Assembly (NCBI GenBank): GCA_964505785.1
Contig: CAZDJZ010000001.1
Coordinates: forward strand, 124,001 to 188,000
Direction of reading: 5' to 3'
DNA: 64,000 nt
Source: CAYRTV01 sp964505785
GTDB lineage: Bacteria; Acidobacteriota; Aminicenantia; Aminicenantales; Aminicenantaceae
In this document: positions 17,901 to 25,780 of the stretch, in pieces
How the letters are laid out: each line of letters opens with the position of its first letter
Position numbering within the stretch: position 1 is the first letter of the stretch
The notes under the pieces: generated by a model
Databases searched by the model: none
Seen by the model: only the letters and a program-made list of their open reading frames with translations
What the model was told of the DNA's origin: nothing
Position numbers and translations under genes: made by a program

Positions 17901-18440
17901 ATGAAAAACAGAAAAGGATTCACACTGATTGAGCTTCTGATCGTGGTGGCGATTATCGGGATTCTGGCCGCCCTGCTGGTTCCCAACGCCATTACCGCGA
18001 TTCAAAAAGCGAAACAGAAATCCACCATGAAGGACATCACCACCATGGCTACCGGCGCGATGGACTACATCACCGATACCGGAACCTGGGACAATGTTAC
18101 ACAGGAAGGAGAAATCGATACTCAATTCCGCCAGGCATTGGCGCCCTTCTATATTAAGACCTGCCCGCAGACCGATTCCTGGGGGGGTTATTACCAGGTT
18201 TACTTGGGCCTGGGAATGTCAGGACTCAGAGGCATCGAAGATGATGATATTGCCGAGGATGATTTCCTGATCGAGTCTTATACTCGAGATAAAGCTGATG
18301 ATACCTGGGTTTTAGATGCCAGCAATCCGGATGCCGGCCTGTACATTGTCAACAACATGGAAGCCTTCAAGAACGATCTTGTAAGCTGGGGCGGGTCCTG
18401 GATCCGCGCTCCGCGGACGGCCAGCATGGAGGTAGAATAA
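17901..18440 (+). CDS. pilA: type IV major pilin PilA
   Basis: The 179-residue prepilin has a six-residue leader MKNRKG cut before Phe1. The mature N-terminus FTLIELLIVVAIIGILAALL carries Glu5 and the long hydrophobic assembly helix. The remaining globular domain is acidic and contains a single Cys (TCPQTDSWGG), so no disulfide-bounded D-region is possible. The TCPQTDSWG(G)-Y segment resembles the calcium/pseudopilin-like core of GspG-type pilins. It has a strong Shine-Dalgarno, its own sigma-54 promoter and its own terminator, so it is a highly expressed monocistronic unit. A prepilin peptidase must be encoded elsewhere. Confidence 0.93.
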   Translation: MKNRKGFTLIELLIVVAIIGILAALLVPNAITAIQKAKQKSTMKDITTMATGAMDYITDTGTWDNVTQEGEIDTQFRQALAPFYIKTCPQTDSWGGYYQVYLGLGMSGLRGIEDDDIAEDDFLIESYTRDKADDTWVLDASNPDAGLYIVNNMEAFKNDLVSWGGSWIRAPRTASMEVE

Positions 18441-18464
18441 TTTAAGCCGTTTTAAATTAGGTAT

Positions 18465-18503
18465 AAAAAAAAGGGCAGCGTTGAGGCGCTGCCCTTTTTT
18501 TTT
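18465..18503 (+). terminator. rho-independent terminator after pilA
   Basis: GGGCAGCG (18473-18480) pairs with CGCTGCCC (18487-18494) around a TTGAGG loop, extended by an A8/T9 flank, with nine T at 18495-18503. It begins 25 bases after the pilA stop. Confidence 0.93.
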
Positions 18504-18710
18504 GACAAAAAATTCGAAATGCGCTGACGGCTCCATTCGCCTGAACTCTTTGTTCGAAAATGACAGCACCGCGGCCTATATTATTATTTCACTTTTCTTT
18601 ATGTATTCAATAAAATAGGCACGTATTTCTGCACGTATATTCAGGCAAATAAGCTTGGGCTGTTTACTGGCTGTGCTTGCCGCAGATAAAATATCCTGAA
18701 AGAAGGATGG

Positions 18711-20786
18711 ATGAAAAAACAAACGGTTATTTTTGTTTTGGTTTTGATCGTCACGGTTTCCGGGGTGTACTGGCGGCAGCTGGATTCGGAACTGATCTGG
18801 GATTCCCGGATCTTCCTGGAAGACAATCAGGCTCTTATCACCGGCCAGCCGGTATGGGAGGCCTTTGATACGGGGTATTTCTACCAGAAATTTTCCATGC
18901 AAAGCAATTATTACCGTCCGCTGACACTGATGAGTTTTATGCTGGAGCAAAAGCTCTGGGGGATACACGCCGGGATCATGCGGGGGATCAACCTGGTTAT
19001 CTATCTCTTGGGCTTAATGGTGCTGTATCAGTTTTTGCGGCTGCAGACTCAAGCCGGATATTTTCCGGAAATCGCGACCCTGCTGTTCGCACTTTTTCCC
19101 TTGAACCTGGATAATATCATGTGGGTCGTGGGGCGGGGGGATCTTTTTTTACTGCTGTTCAGTATACTCACCCTCCTGGGTTTGGAATATTACCTCCGGC
19201 GGGGAAAGGGTGTTTTTTTGGCCGCATCCTCTTTTTTCTACCTTCTGGGCCTGTTCAGCAAGGAGTCCATTTTATTCCTATTCCCGGTCTTGATCGTTTA
19301 TGAGGCGGTGAAAAGAAAGAAAATAAACTGGATTTATCATGGAGCGAACGCCGGATTGACCTTGATTTTTTTTGGGATCAAAATCGGTTTTGCCGGTGTT
19401 AAAAACCCGGAAATGTTTTTTCAAGCCGGCCTTTTAAAAAATATTCAGTTGACGCTGGCTGCGGTGGGGTATTATTTCCGGAGTATGATCTTCCCCTGGA
19501 CGTATGATTTTTTTATTCCGGAAAATCTTTTGTTTGGCATTAAGTATCTGATTTATGGGATCATAGCCATCGTGTTTTTTGTTTTTTTGGTATGGCTGTC
19601 GAGAAGGAGCAGGATTCTGCTGGTGCCGCTGTCTTTGATTTTTTTCTTTACCGCAGGCCACCTGGTGATCGTGTTCACGTCCGTTTTTCAGTTCAAGGTC
19701 TTTTCCCGGTACATGATGATCCCTGCCCTGGGATTGATCTGGATTGGAGCCCATTGCCTGATCAAGCTGAAAGAAAAACCCCGCCTGGCTGTATGGCTGC
19801 TTCTGACCGTCAGTTTCATCCCGGCGGTGATTATGAGTGCGTATAATTACAAAAGCGAGATTCATTTTTGGCGGAACGCCCATAATTCTTTTCCCCGCAA
19901 CGGGTACATTCTTTATGAAATGGCCCGCAGTTTTCGGGCCGGGGGCAATCACCTGGCAGCTGAGCTCTACCTCAATCAAACTCTGCAGTCTGAAATCACC
20001 AAGGAGACCGCCCTCTTGGTCAGCTTGATGTATGCGGAGCTGGAGTATCAGCGGGCCCGGTATGAGTATGTGTTCAGGTGGCTGCAGAGTTTGGAGGAAC
20101 TGGCCGGCCGGTTCCAGGCGCGGATTTCCCCCTACTGGCAGACGGAAGTGAACCGGGTTCGGGCAAAAACCTATGCCGCGCGGGGAGAGGTGGGGAAGGC
20201 GGAAAATCTATTGCGGCAGAGCATCCTTGCGACCGGGGATGTCCGGGCTTATCAGGATCTGTATTCGCTGTATGCGGGGTATCATATGTGGGACAAGGCG
20301 GCGTCTTTGGAACAGGATATGGTCTCGCGGTCCGGAGAGCTGATAGAAATGGACGCCGGGCGCACTGAACAAAGCCTGGAGCGGCTGCCGGCACCGGAAA
20401 AAGCGGATTTTTATATCCGGCATAAAAATTTCGCACGGGCTGCGGATATCCTGGAATCCATTCCGGAATTGAGTATTGACCGGAAATTCACGCTGATCCA
20501 ACTGTATTACCGCATGGGGGATGAGGAACAGGCGCAGCGGACGGTCGGAGAGCTGCTGCGGGAGAACCCGGAAGATACCAGGCTGCTGAACAGCCTGGGA
20601 AATTTTTATATCACTCAATTGATCCGGGTTCAGTCCGCCGTGCCGTTTTTTGAAAGGTCCCTGGAATTGGACCCCGGCCAGGAAGATATACAGACGCTGC
20701 TGATCCGGCTGCGGGAGAATTACCTGGATAAACGGATGGAAGTCTGGCCGGAAGAAAAACCGGAACGGAAGGAATCCGGACCCTGA
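18711..20786 (+). CDS. TMTC-like polytopic membrane protein with C-terminal TPR domain, candidate O-glycosyltransferase
   Basis: The 691-residue protein begins with a TM helix and an acidic luminal/periplasmic loop (LIWDSRIFLEDNQALITG), then about ten TM helices to residue 385. It ends in a soluble TPR-like region (about 395-680; YYRMGDEEQAQRTVGELL, SVQSAVPFFERSLELDPGQ-like repeats). YRPLTLMSF, the LFPLNLDNIMWVVGRGDL segment and GLFSKESILF line up with the conserved parts of TMTC-type GT-C proteins (YRPL, HPVHTE..W.SGRKD, KE). A dolichol/undecaprenol-linked sugar transferase is therefore likely. It lies directly after pilA, suggesting pilin modification, but this is only context. GAAGGAT precedes the ATG. 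Confidence 0.7.
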   Translation: MKKQTVIFVLVLIVTVSGVYWRQLDSELIWDSRIFLEDNQALITGQPVWEAFDTGYFYQKFSMQSNYYRPLTLMSFMLEQKLWGIHAGIMRGINLVIYLLGLMVLYQFLRLQTQAGYFPEIATLLFALFPLNLDNIMWVVGRGDLFLLLFSILTLLGLEYYLRRGKGVFLAASSFFYLLGLFSKESILFLFPVLIVYEAVKRKKINWIYHGANAGLTLIFFGIKIGFAGVKNPEMFFQAGLLKNIQLTLAAVGYYFRSMIFPWTYDFFIPENLLFGIKYLIYGIIAIVFFVFLVWLSRRSRILLVPLSLIFFFTAGHLVIVFTSVFQFKVFSRYMMIPALGLIWIGAHCLIKLKEKPRLAVWLLLTVSFIPAVIMSAYNYKSEIHFWRNAHNSFPRNGYILYEMARSFRAGGNHLAAELYLNQTLQSEITKETALLVSLMYAELEYQRARYEYVFRWLQSLEELAGRFQARISPYWQTEVNRVRAKTYAARGEVGKAENLLRQSILATGDVRAYQDLYSLYAGYHMWDKAASLEQDMVSRSGELIEMDAGRTEQSLERLPAPEKADFYIRHKNFARAADILESIPELSIDRKFTLIQLYYRMGDEEQAQRTVGELLRENPEDTRLLNSLGNFYITQLIRVQSAVPFFERSLELDPGQEDIQTLLIRLRENYLDKRMEVWPEEKPERKESGP

Positions 20787-20831
20787 TTACCGCCGGGTGA
20801 ATAGAAATTCAATGGCTGTTGGTTCAGGGGT

Positions 20832-21530
20832 TCATTTTTGAATCTGATACGTGACGGCGATAATTGTCTCCCCTTCTTGTTCGCGGATAGTGACGGTCAT
20901 ATTCGTGGTGTCCTCCTCATTGGCGAACAAGAGGGTGACGGTGCGCATGCCTTCGGATTCAAGGGAGCTTGATTCCATGCTGAAGTCCTGATCTTCCATC
21001 CGCGAGGTGTAGAAGCTGCGGATTTCATCTATACCGGCGTTGGATGTGATGGTGAAATTCCCGGCGCGGGTTTCTTCATCGGAAACCGTGTACGCGACAT
21101 TGAGTTCGCCCTGGTATAGGGGAATCCAATCCGGGATCTGGGATTGATCGGCTCCGAGGGACATTTCGCCTTTGTCTGTTTTAAACGAGATCCGTCCTTT
21201 TTCGATGTCTTTGAAATCAGCGGTGAGGGTCTCGCCGGTTTCCTTGTTGCGGATGGTCATGGTGCCGGCATCCTCATCCACTTCCACCATTTCCAGTTCA
21301 GGATTAGCGGCGACTACCATCTTAGCGGCGGCAAGCGAAGGGTTTTCGCGCAGCAGCTCGGAGTCGATTCCCGCTTCCTTGGCTTTTTTAGAAAGGAACT
21401 GCACTCCGGTAATCAGTCCAATCGCGATCACAATAATGGCAATGACCGCAACCACACCGCATCCGATGGCGATCTTGGGCCCGGTGCCCATGCCTTTCTT
21501 TTTTTCAATTGGTTGAGTTTCGTCCGTCAT
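20832..21530 (-). CDS. uncharacterised single-pass membrane protein
   Basis: The 232-residue protein has a short cytoplasmic N-terminus, one TM (about 19-46: IAIGCGVVAVIAIIVIAIGL) and an acidic exported domain. That domain holds an IPDWIPLYQGE motif followed by a domain of the form ITSNAGIDEIRSFYTSRMEDQDF, a pattern found in several uncharacterised secreted bacterial proteins that monitor or bind unknown ligands. I do not recognise a function. AAGGAG precedes the ATG. It is convergent with the TMTC-like gene. Confidence 0.7.
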   Translation of the reverse strand: MTDETQPIEKKKGMGTGPKIAIGCGVVAVIAIIVIAIGLITGVQFLSKKAKEAGIDSELLRENPSLAAAKMVVAANPELEMVEVDEDAGTMTIRNKETGETLTADFKDIEKGRISFKTDKGEMSLGADQSQIPDWIPLYQGELNVAYTVSDEETRAGNFTITSNAGIDEIRSFYTSRMEDQDFSMESSSLESEGMRTVTLLFANEEDTTNMTVTIREQEGETIIAVTYQIQK

Positions 21531-21628
21531 GTTGATCTCCTTGAGTTTAGGTGCTCCCTTTTTATTCTATCTTATGATGACGGGTGTTTGCAAAATCTAT
21601 TTGTACATATTGAAGTTCTGAAAAAACG

Positions 21629-21672
21629 AGGCAGTCGGGGATCCCTCATTACTTCGTTCTTCAGGATGACAG
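21629..21672. repeat. fragment of a dispersed GGATGAC-ended element
   Basis: The stretch GGGATCCCTCATTACTTCG ... TTCAGGATGAC is the right half of the GTCATCCTGAG/GGATGAC element family, here as a lone half upstream of plsC. The remaining intergenic DNA up to 21764 shows nothing else recognisable. Confidence 0.5.
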
Positions 21673-21764
21673 CGGGGGTAAGCCGGAGATTCTGCGGCCG
21701 CGCTGCTGGCGTAGAATTACATAGGAGATGAATTGGAGCGGTTTTTTGTTTATAATGGGTTCAA

Positions 21765-22484
21765 ATGCGTACGGTTATCTTATTGGCGGCATATGTTGTT
21801 TTAGGACTGGCGGCCGTACCGCTGCTGCTTATTTGCACTCTTTTCCGGTGGAAACGGCCGATCCAGGCCTATTCCCGGTTTGCTTTGGGGCTGGGGCGCA
21901 TGATTCTGGGCGTTCGGCTTGAACTGCGGGGGATGGAAAATTTTGACCGGGAAAAGCCGTATATCTTTATGTCCAATCATTTAAGCCTTCTGGACGGCCC
22001 TATTCTTTTTCTGATCATTCCGCGCTTTGTCCGGGTGATCCTCAAGCGCAGCGTATTTAAATTCCCCATCATCGGGCAGGCCATGCGGGCGGTGGACTTT
22101 ATTCCGGTGGACCGGAAAGGCAGGCATTCCGGAAAGAAGAGTATCCAGAAAGCGGCCCGGATGATCCGGGAAAAACAGGTGCCGTTTTTGATTTTTCCGG
22201 AAGGAACCCGCAGCCGAAGCGGAAAGCTTCAGCGGCTGCGGAGGGGAGGATTTTTCCTGGCATTGGAAAGCAAAACCCCGATTGTGCCGGTGGCCATAAA
22301 AGGAACCTATACCCTGCTTCCCCCCGGCGCTTTTTTTGCAAAACCGGGGGTGGTCAAAGTGACTTTTTTCCCTCCCATTCCGGTTGGGGGGTGCAGCCGG
22401 AAGGATATATCCAGGCTGGTGGAATTGGTTCAGGAAAAGGTCAGGGAGGGGCTGGGAGAAGACTCAGTAAAGAGTAAAGAGTGA
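21765..22484 (+). CDS. plsC: 1-acyl-sn-glycerol-3-phosphate acyltransferase
   Basis: The 239-residue membrane-associated enzyme acylates lysophosphatidate to phosphatidate. An N-terminal TM (about 2-24) precedes the acyltransferase boxes: NHLSLLDGP, the NHx4D catalytic motif, and FPEGTRSRSG, with the later VPVAIKGTY segment. The last residues EDSVKSKE and the stop (22482-22484) fall inside an AGTAAAG heptamer array, so the C-terminal tail is probably repeat-derived. A very similar tail, EDSVKSEK, ends MurJ. Confidence 0.93.
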   Translation: MRTVILLAAYVVLGLAAVPLLLICTLFRWKRPIQAYSRFALGLGRMILGVRLELRGMENFDREKPYIFMSNHLSLLDGPILFLIIPRFVRVILKRSVFKFPIIGQAMRAVDFIPVDRKGRHSGKKSIQKAARMIREKQVPFLIFPEGTRSRSGKLQRLRRGGFFLALESKTPIVPVAIKGTYTLLPPGAFFAKPGVVKVTFFPPIPVGGCSRKDISRLVELVQEKVREGLGEDSVKSKE

Positions 22485-22612
22485 AGAGTAAAGAGAAATC
22501 AAAAATTAAAAATCAAAAATCAAAAAGGACAGCCTTTTCTTTATTCGTTGTCATCTTTAGAATCTCGTGCTGCTGCGTTATTTATCTCAAATCTCAAATC
22601 TCAAATCTCAAA
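22466..22612. repeat. three adjacent 7-bp tandem arrays after plsC
   Basis: AGTAAAG (one copy AGTGAAG) stands four times at 22466-22493. TCAAAAA (one copy TTAAAAA) stands four times at 22499-22526. TCTCAAA stands four times, perfectly, at 22585-22612. All three have an exact 7-bp period but different sequence. An open frame through 22481-22678 is a by-product of the repeats. Confidence 0.92.
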
Positions 22613-22674
22613 TCTGATCTAAGAATAAATATAATCAATGAAACAAATCAGGTATTTAGAACCGGGAGTTTATT

Positions 22675-23250
22675 GTGAGTAATGATATGAATTACCTTAG
22701 TGTGATCGAAGATATGGGGAAGGCGGCCGGGGATTTTTTTAAAACCCGGGGCGAGCGGTTCCGGGAGGCTGTTGACATTCAGCTGAAGGCTCTGCGGCAG
22801 GGCGGGAAAATTCTGGCATTCGGAAACGGAGGCAGTGCATCCCAGTCACAGCATTACGCGGCGGAATTGGTCAATGCTTTTTTGGAAGGGGAACGCCCCC
22901 CCATTCCGGCTATAGCCCTAACTACGGACACCTCAGCTTTGACCTCTATCGCCAATGACAGGGGATACACGGATGTGTTTGCGCGCCAGGTTGAGGGATT
23001 GGGACAGCAGGGAGATGCCGCCGTGGCCCTATCCACCAGCGGAAATTCTCATTCGGTTATCAAAGCCGTTGAAATCTGTAAAGCTAAAGGAATCAAAACT
23101 ATAGCGTTGACAGGAGAGGGGGGCGGACGGCTGGCGGAATCAGCCGACTTGCTTTTGGATGTTCCCTCCCGCTCGACGCCCCGCATTCAGGAAATCCACC
23201 TGCTGCTGATCCATCTGATGGCGGAAGAAATCGAAAAGGATTTTTTGTAG
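22675..23250 (+). CDS. gmhA: sedoheptulose-7-phosphate isomerase (SIS domain)
   Basis: The 191-residue enzyme converts sedoheptulose 7-phosphate to D-glycero-D-manno-heptose 7-phosphate, the first step of ADP-heptose synthesis for the LPS core. The SIS fold is clear: LAFGNGGSASQSQHYAAEL, ALSTSGNSHSVIKA and ALTGEGGG. The zinc/catalytic Glu-His region EIHLLLIHLMAEEIE lies near the end. Start is GTG at 22675, with GGGAG nine bases upstream. The nearest neighbour 10 bp downstream is a membrane glycosyltransferase, consistent with surface-glycan work. Confidence 0.92.
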   Translation: MSNDMNYLSVIEDMGKAAGDFFKTRGERFREAVDIQLKALRQGGKILAFGNGGSASQSQHYAAELVNAFLEGERPPIPAIALTTDTSALTSIANDRGYTDVFARQVEGLGQQGDAAVALSTSGNSHSVIKAVEICKAKGIKTIALTGEGGGRLAESADLLLDVPSRSTPRIQEIHLLLIHLMAEEIEKDFL

Positions 23251-23259
23251 AGCAAAAAA

Positions 23260-25476
23260 ATGGACCGTCCTTCTCCGGGCCTGGATAATCGATTCAGGCT
23301 GGCCGTTTTCATTACAGCCCTGGCTGTGCGTTTGGTCTATTTATTTCAAAGCCTGGATAATCCGGTTTTTTTCACACCCTTGGTTGACGCCGGAACGTAT
23401 CATGATTTGGCCCTTCGTTTTGCTCAGCAAGGATGGATCGGGGAGGGATTTTTCTGGCAGCCTTTTTTATATCCTTTTTTTCTGGGAATTGTTTACCTCT
23501 TGACCGGGGGGTCTATTTTAGCGGCCAAGCTTGTTCAAATGGGGCTGGGGATTTTGACATGTGTCTTAACCTATGAGCTGGGCCGCCGGATTGCAGGCCG
23601 TGCCGCTGGATTTGCTGCGGCTTTGATCGTCAGTTTTTACGGACCGCTCCTGGTTTTTGAGAGCGAGTTGGTGGGGGCGGGGCCGGCCGCCTTTATGAGT
23701 GTCCTGTTATTGCTTTTATTTCTGAAGACAGGAAAGCGCCCGAAAAAAAAAGGCTTTTTCGTGTTGGGCATTATTTCCGCTGCGGCTGTCCTTATCCGGC
23801 CGACGTTTTTTCCGTTTGCGGTCCTGGCGCTTCTATGGCTTTTATGGGGAATGCTGCGGAACCGGCAGGCAGTTCCGGGCATTCTGGTCCGTGCGGGAAT
23901 TTGGGCGGGAGGATTTCTTTTCCTGGCCTTGCCGGTCGTTTTGATGAACGCTCAAACGGCTGAAGGCCGGTGGTCTTTCATGCCCTATTCCGGCGCTGTC
24001 AATTTTTATGTGGGGAATAATCCGGATATCTGCCGTACCTTGACGGTCAGGCCCGGCTGGGAATGGGAGCGGCTGCTGGATATGCCCCGTTTCCATGGAA
24101 TTGAATCCCCATCCGGGCATCCCGGCTTTTTCCGTGCCCGGGCAGCTGAATATGCGGCGGCGCAGCCTGTGGGTTTCATGAAAAATCTCGGCCGGAAAAG
24201 CCTGCGCCTGATCAGTTCCCGGGAAATTCCCCGGAATGTCGATGTTTATACGTACCGGAATTGGTCCGGACTGCTGCGTTTTCTCATGGGAAAATCCGGG
24301 TCCTTCGGATGGCCTTTCGGCCTGGTCTTTCCGTTTGCGGTTCTGGCCGCGGTCGCGGCATTTCGCAAACTGCCGCCTGTCATTTGGCTGTTTTTGGCCG
24401 TGCATTCACTTTCGCTGGTGATGGTCTTTCCGGCGGCCCGGTATCGAATAGAAATGATCCCGGTGCTGGCTGCAGCAGCGTCCGTGGGATGGCTGGAATT
24501 GTTCCGCCGGATTCGGGAGAAGAGACCCCGGGCTGTATTCGGGCTCATCCTGCTGCTGGGATTGAGCACGGCGGCGGCCGTGCTTCCGGGGCCTTTTTGT
24601 GAAGAAAGCATGCCCTATGAAGCTGAACTGAATAAATTTTTAGCGATCCATCATTTGGAAAAAGGACACGTTCTTCAGGCTCAAGACCGGCTGCGGCGCG
24701 CGGCCCGATTGGAGCCGGAAATGAGCGGCATCTATGTTGTATGGGGAGATCTAATGGGACGGGAAAACCGTTTTAATGAGGCCTATCTCCGTTATCAGCA
24801 GGCTGTGCATTTGAATCCGGAAAGGGACGACGCCTTTCGCAAGATGGGAACAGTAGCTTTCCTGGCGGGACAATATCCTGAAGCAGAAAAGCTCTTGGAG
24901 AGGTCCCTTGAAATCAATCCATATTCCGGTAAAGGAAGGGTGATTTTGGGCCGGCTGCTGGAGAAATCCGGAAGGGAGCCGGCGGCGCTGCAGCAATACC
25001 GGACGGCTTTGGAAGCGAAGACGAAGATCGACAAGGGGGATAAGGCCGAAGCCCTGATGCGGGTCTCTATGCTGTCATGGGGAAGAGAGCCCGCTGAGGA
25101 GACGGCTGACCGATTGCAGGACGCGTATCTTATGGATCCAAGCAAGCCGGAAACTCTTATGAGTCTGGCCTGGCTGCGGGCGGTCTTTCCGCAGAATGAA
25201 GTGAGGGATACCCCGAATGCCGTCAATATGGCCTGGGAAGCCTGGCGGATCAAACCGAAGGATGCGTTTACCTTGGATGTTTTAGGAGCATCATTGGCTG
25301 AAGCCGGGGAATATGACCAGGCAGAGGAGGCGGTCAAGCAGGCGCTTGCTTTGGCTGAAGCTCATCCTGATGCACTTCCATTGCAGCAAGAATTGACACT
25401 TCGCCTGGATGCGTATATGAGCGGCAATCCGTGGCGCAGCCGGCGGCCCCCGTCCTGGTACCGCTATTCCCGCTGA
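23260..25476 (+). CDS. GT39/PMT-like membrane glycosyltransferase with C-terminal TPR repeats
   Basis: The 738-residue protein has about ten TM helices in residues 12-450, with VDAGTYHDLALRFAQQGW as the conserved Asp-containing first loop of PMT/ArnT-type GT-C enzymes and YPFFLGIVYLL after it. The C-terminal third holds TPR units (NEAYLRYQQAVHLNPERDDAF, PEAEKLLERSLEINPYSGKG, DQAEEAVKQALALAEAHPD). It probably transfers a sugar from a polyprenyl-phosphate donor at the periplasmic face. Together with the gene at 18711 it makes two GT-C/TPR fusions in 7 kb. The acceptor is unknown. Confidence 0.78.
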   Translation: MDRPSPGLDNRFRLAVFITALAVRLVYLFQSLDNPVFFTPLVDAGTYHDLALRFAQQGWIGEGFFWQPFLYPFFLGIVYLLTGGSILAAKLVQMGLGILTCVLTYELGRRIAGRAAGFAAALIVSFYGPLLVFESELVGAGPAAFMSVLLLLLFLKTGKRPKKKGFFVLGIISAAAVLIRPTFFPFAVLALLWLLWGMLRNRQAVPGILVRAGIWAGGFLFLALPVVLMNAQTAEGRWSFMPYSGAVNFYVGNNPDICRTLTVRPGWEWERLLDMPRFHGIESPSGHPGFFRARAAEYAAAQPVGFMKNLGRKSLRLISSREIPRNVDVYTYRNWSGLLRFLMGKSGSFGWPFGLVFPFAVLAAVAAFRKLPPVIWLFLAVHSLSLVMVFPAARYRIEMIPVLAAAASVGWLELFRRIREKRPRAVFGLILLLGLSTAAAVLPGPFCEESMPYEAELNKFLAIHHLEKGHVLQAQDRLRRAARLEPEMSGIYVVWGDLMGRENRFNEAYLRYQQAVHLNPERDDAFRKMGTVAFLAGQYPEAEKLLERSLEINPYSGKGRVILGRLLEKSGREPAALQQYRTALEAKTKIDKGDKAEALMRVSMLSWGREPAEETADRLQDAYLMDPSKPETLMSLAWLRAVFPQNEVRDTPNAVNMAWEAWRIKPKDAFTLDVLGASLAEAGEYDQAEEAVKQALALAEAHPDALPLQQELTLRLDAYMSGNPWRSRRPPSWYRYSR

Positions 25477-25780
25477 GCCTCACGCCGCTTCGCTCCTCAG
25501 GCCCCGACCGAAGTTTATGAATTAGGCATGTATATAATGCACTCAGAGCGATGAAAACAACATCGATGTCATTCCGAGGAGCAGCAGCGACGTCGGAATC
25601 TTAGAAGGCGCCTACACGAGGAGACGGTGCCGATTTATTCGGCGAAGCAGTCTAAGATTGCCACGCGGCCGGCGGCCGCTCGCAATGACGAGGGCAAGGC
25701 TTTTTGTTCAGGCTAAACGAAGCAGTGTGGGATCCTTCGCTTTGCCCAGGATGACAGTAAACAGGGTAGAATTTCCGGTT
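25477..25780. other. intergenic region made of dispersed repeats
   Basis: This 304-bp gap has no gene. It contains an inverted-ended element (25568-25689, GTCATTCC ... GCAATGAC, with TCTTAGA / TCTAAGA inside) and a half element ending GGATGAC at 25755. Confidence 0.6.
25568..25689. repeat. dispersed element with GTCATT / AATGAC inverted ends
   Basis: The left end reads GTCATTCCGAGGAGC and leads to GGAATCTTAGA. The right half reads TCTAAGATTGCCACGC and ends CGCAATGAC. The ends and the inner TCTTAGA/TCTAAGA are inverted. This two-arm layout matches the elements at 211-351 and 49125-49258. Confidence 0.6.

Noticed and set aside
22481..22678. Open frame of about 65 codons after plsC
   Set aside because: It is made mainly of the TCAAAAA and TCTCAAA arrays, has no ribosome-binding site, and ends in the gmhA start. 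It is a repeat artefact.
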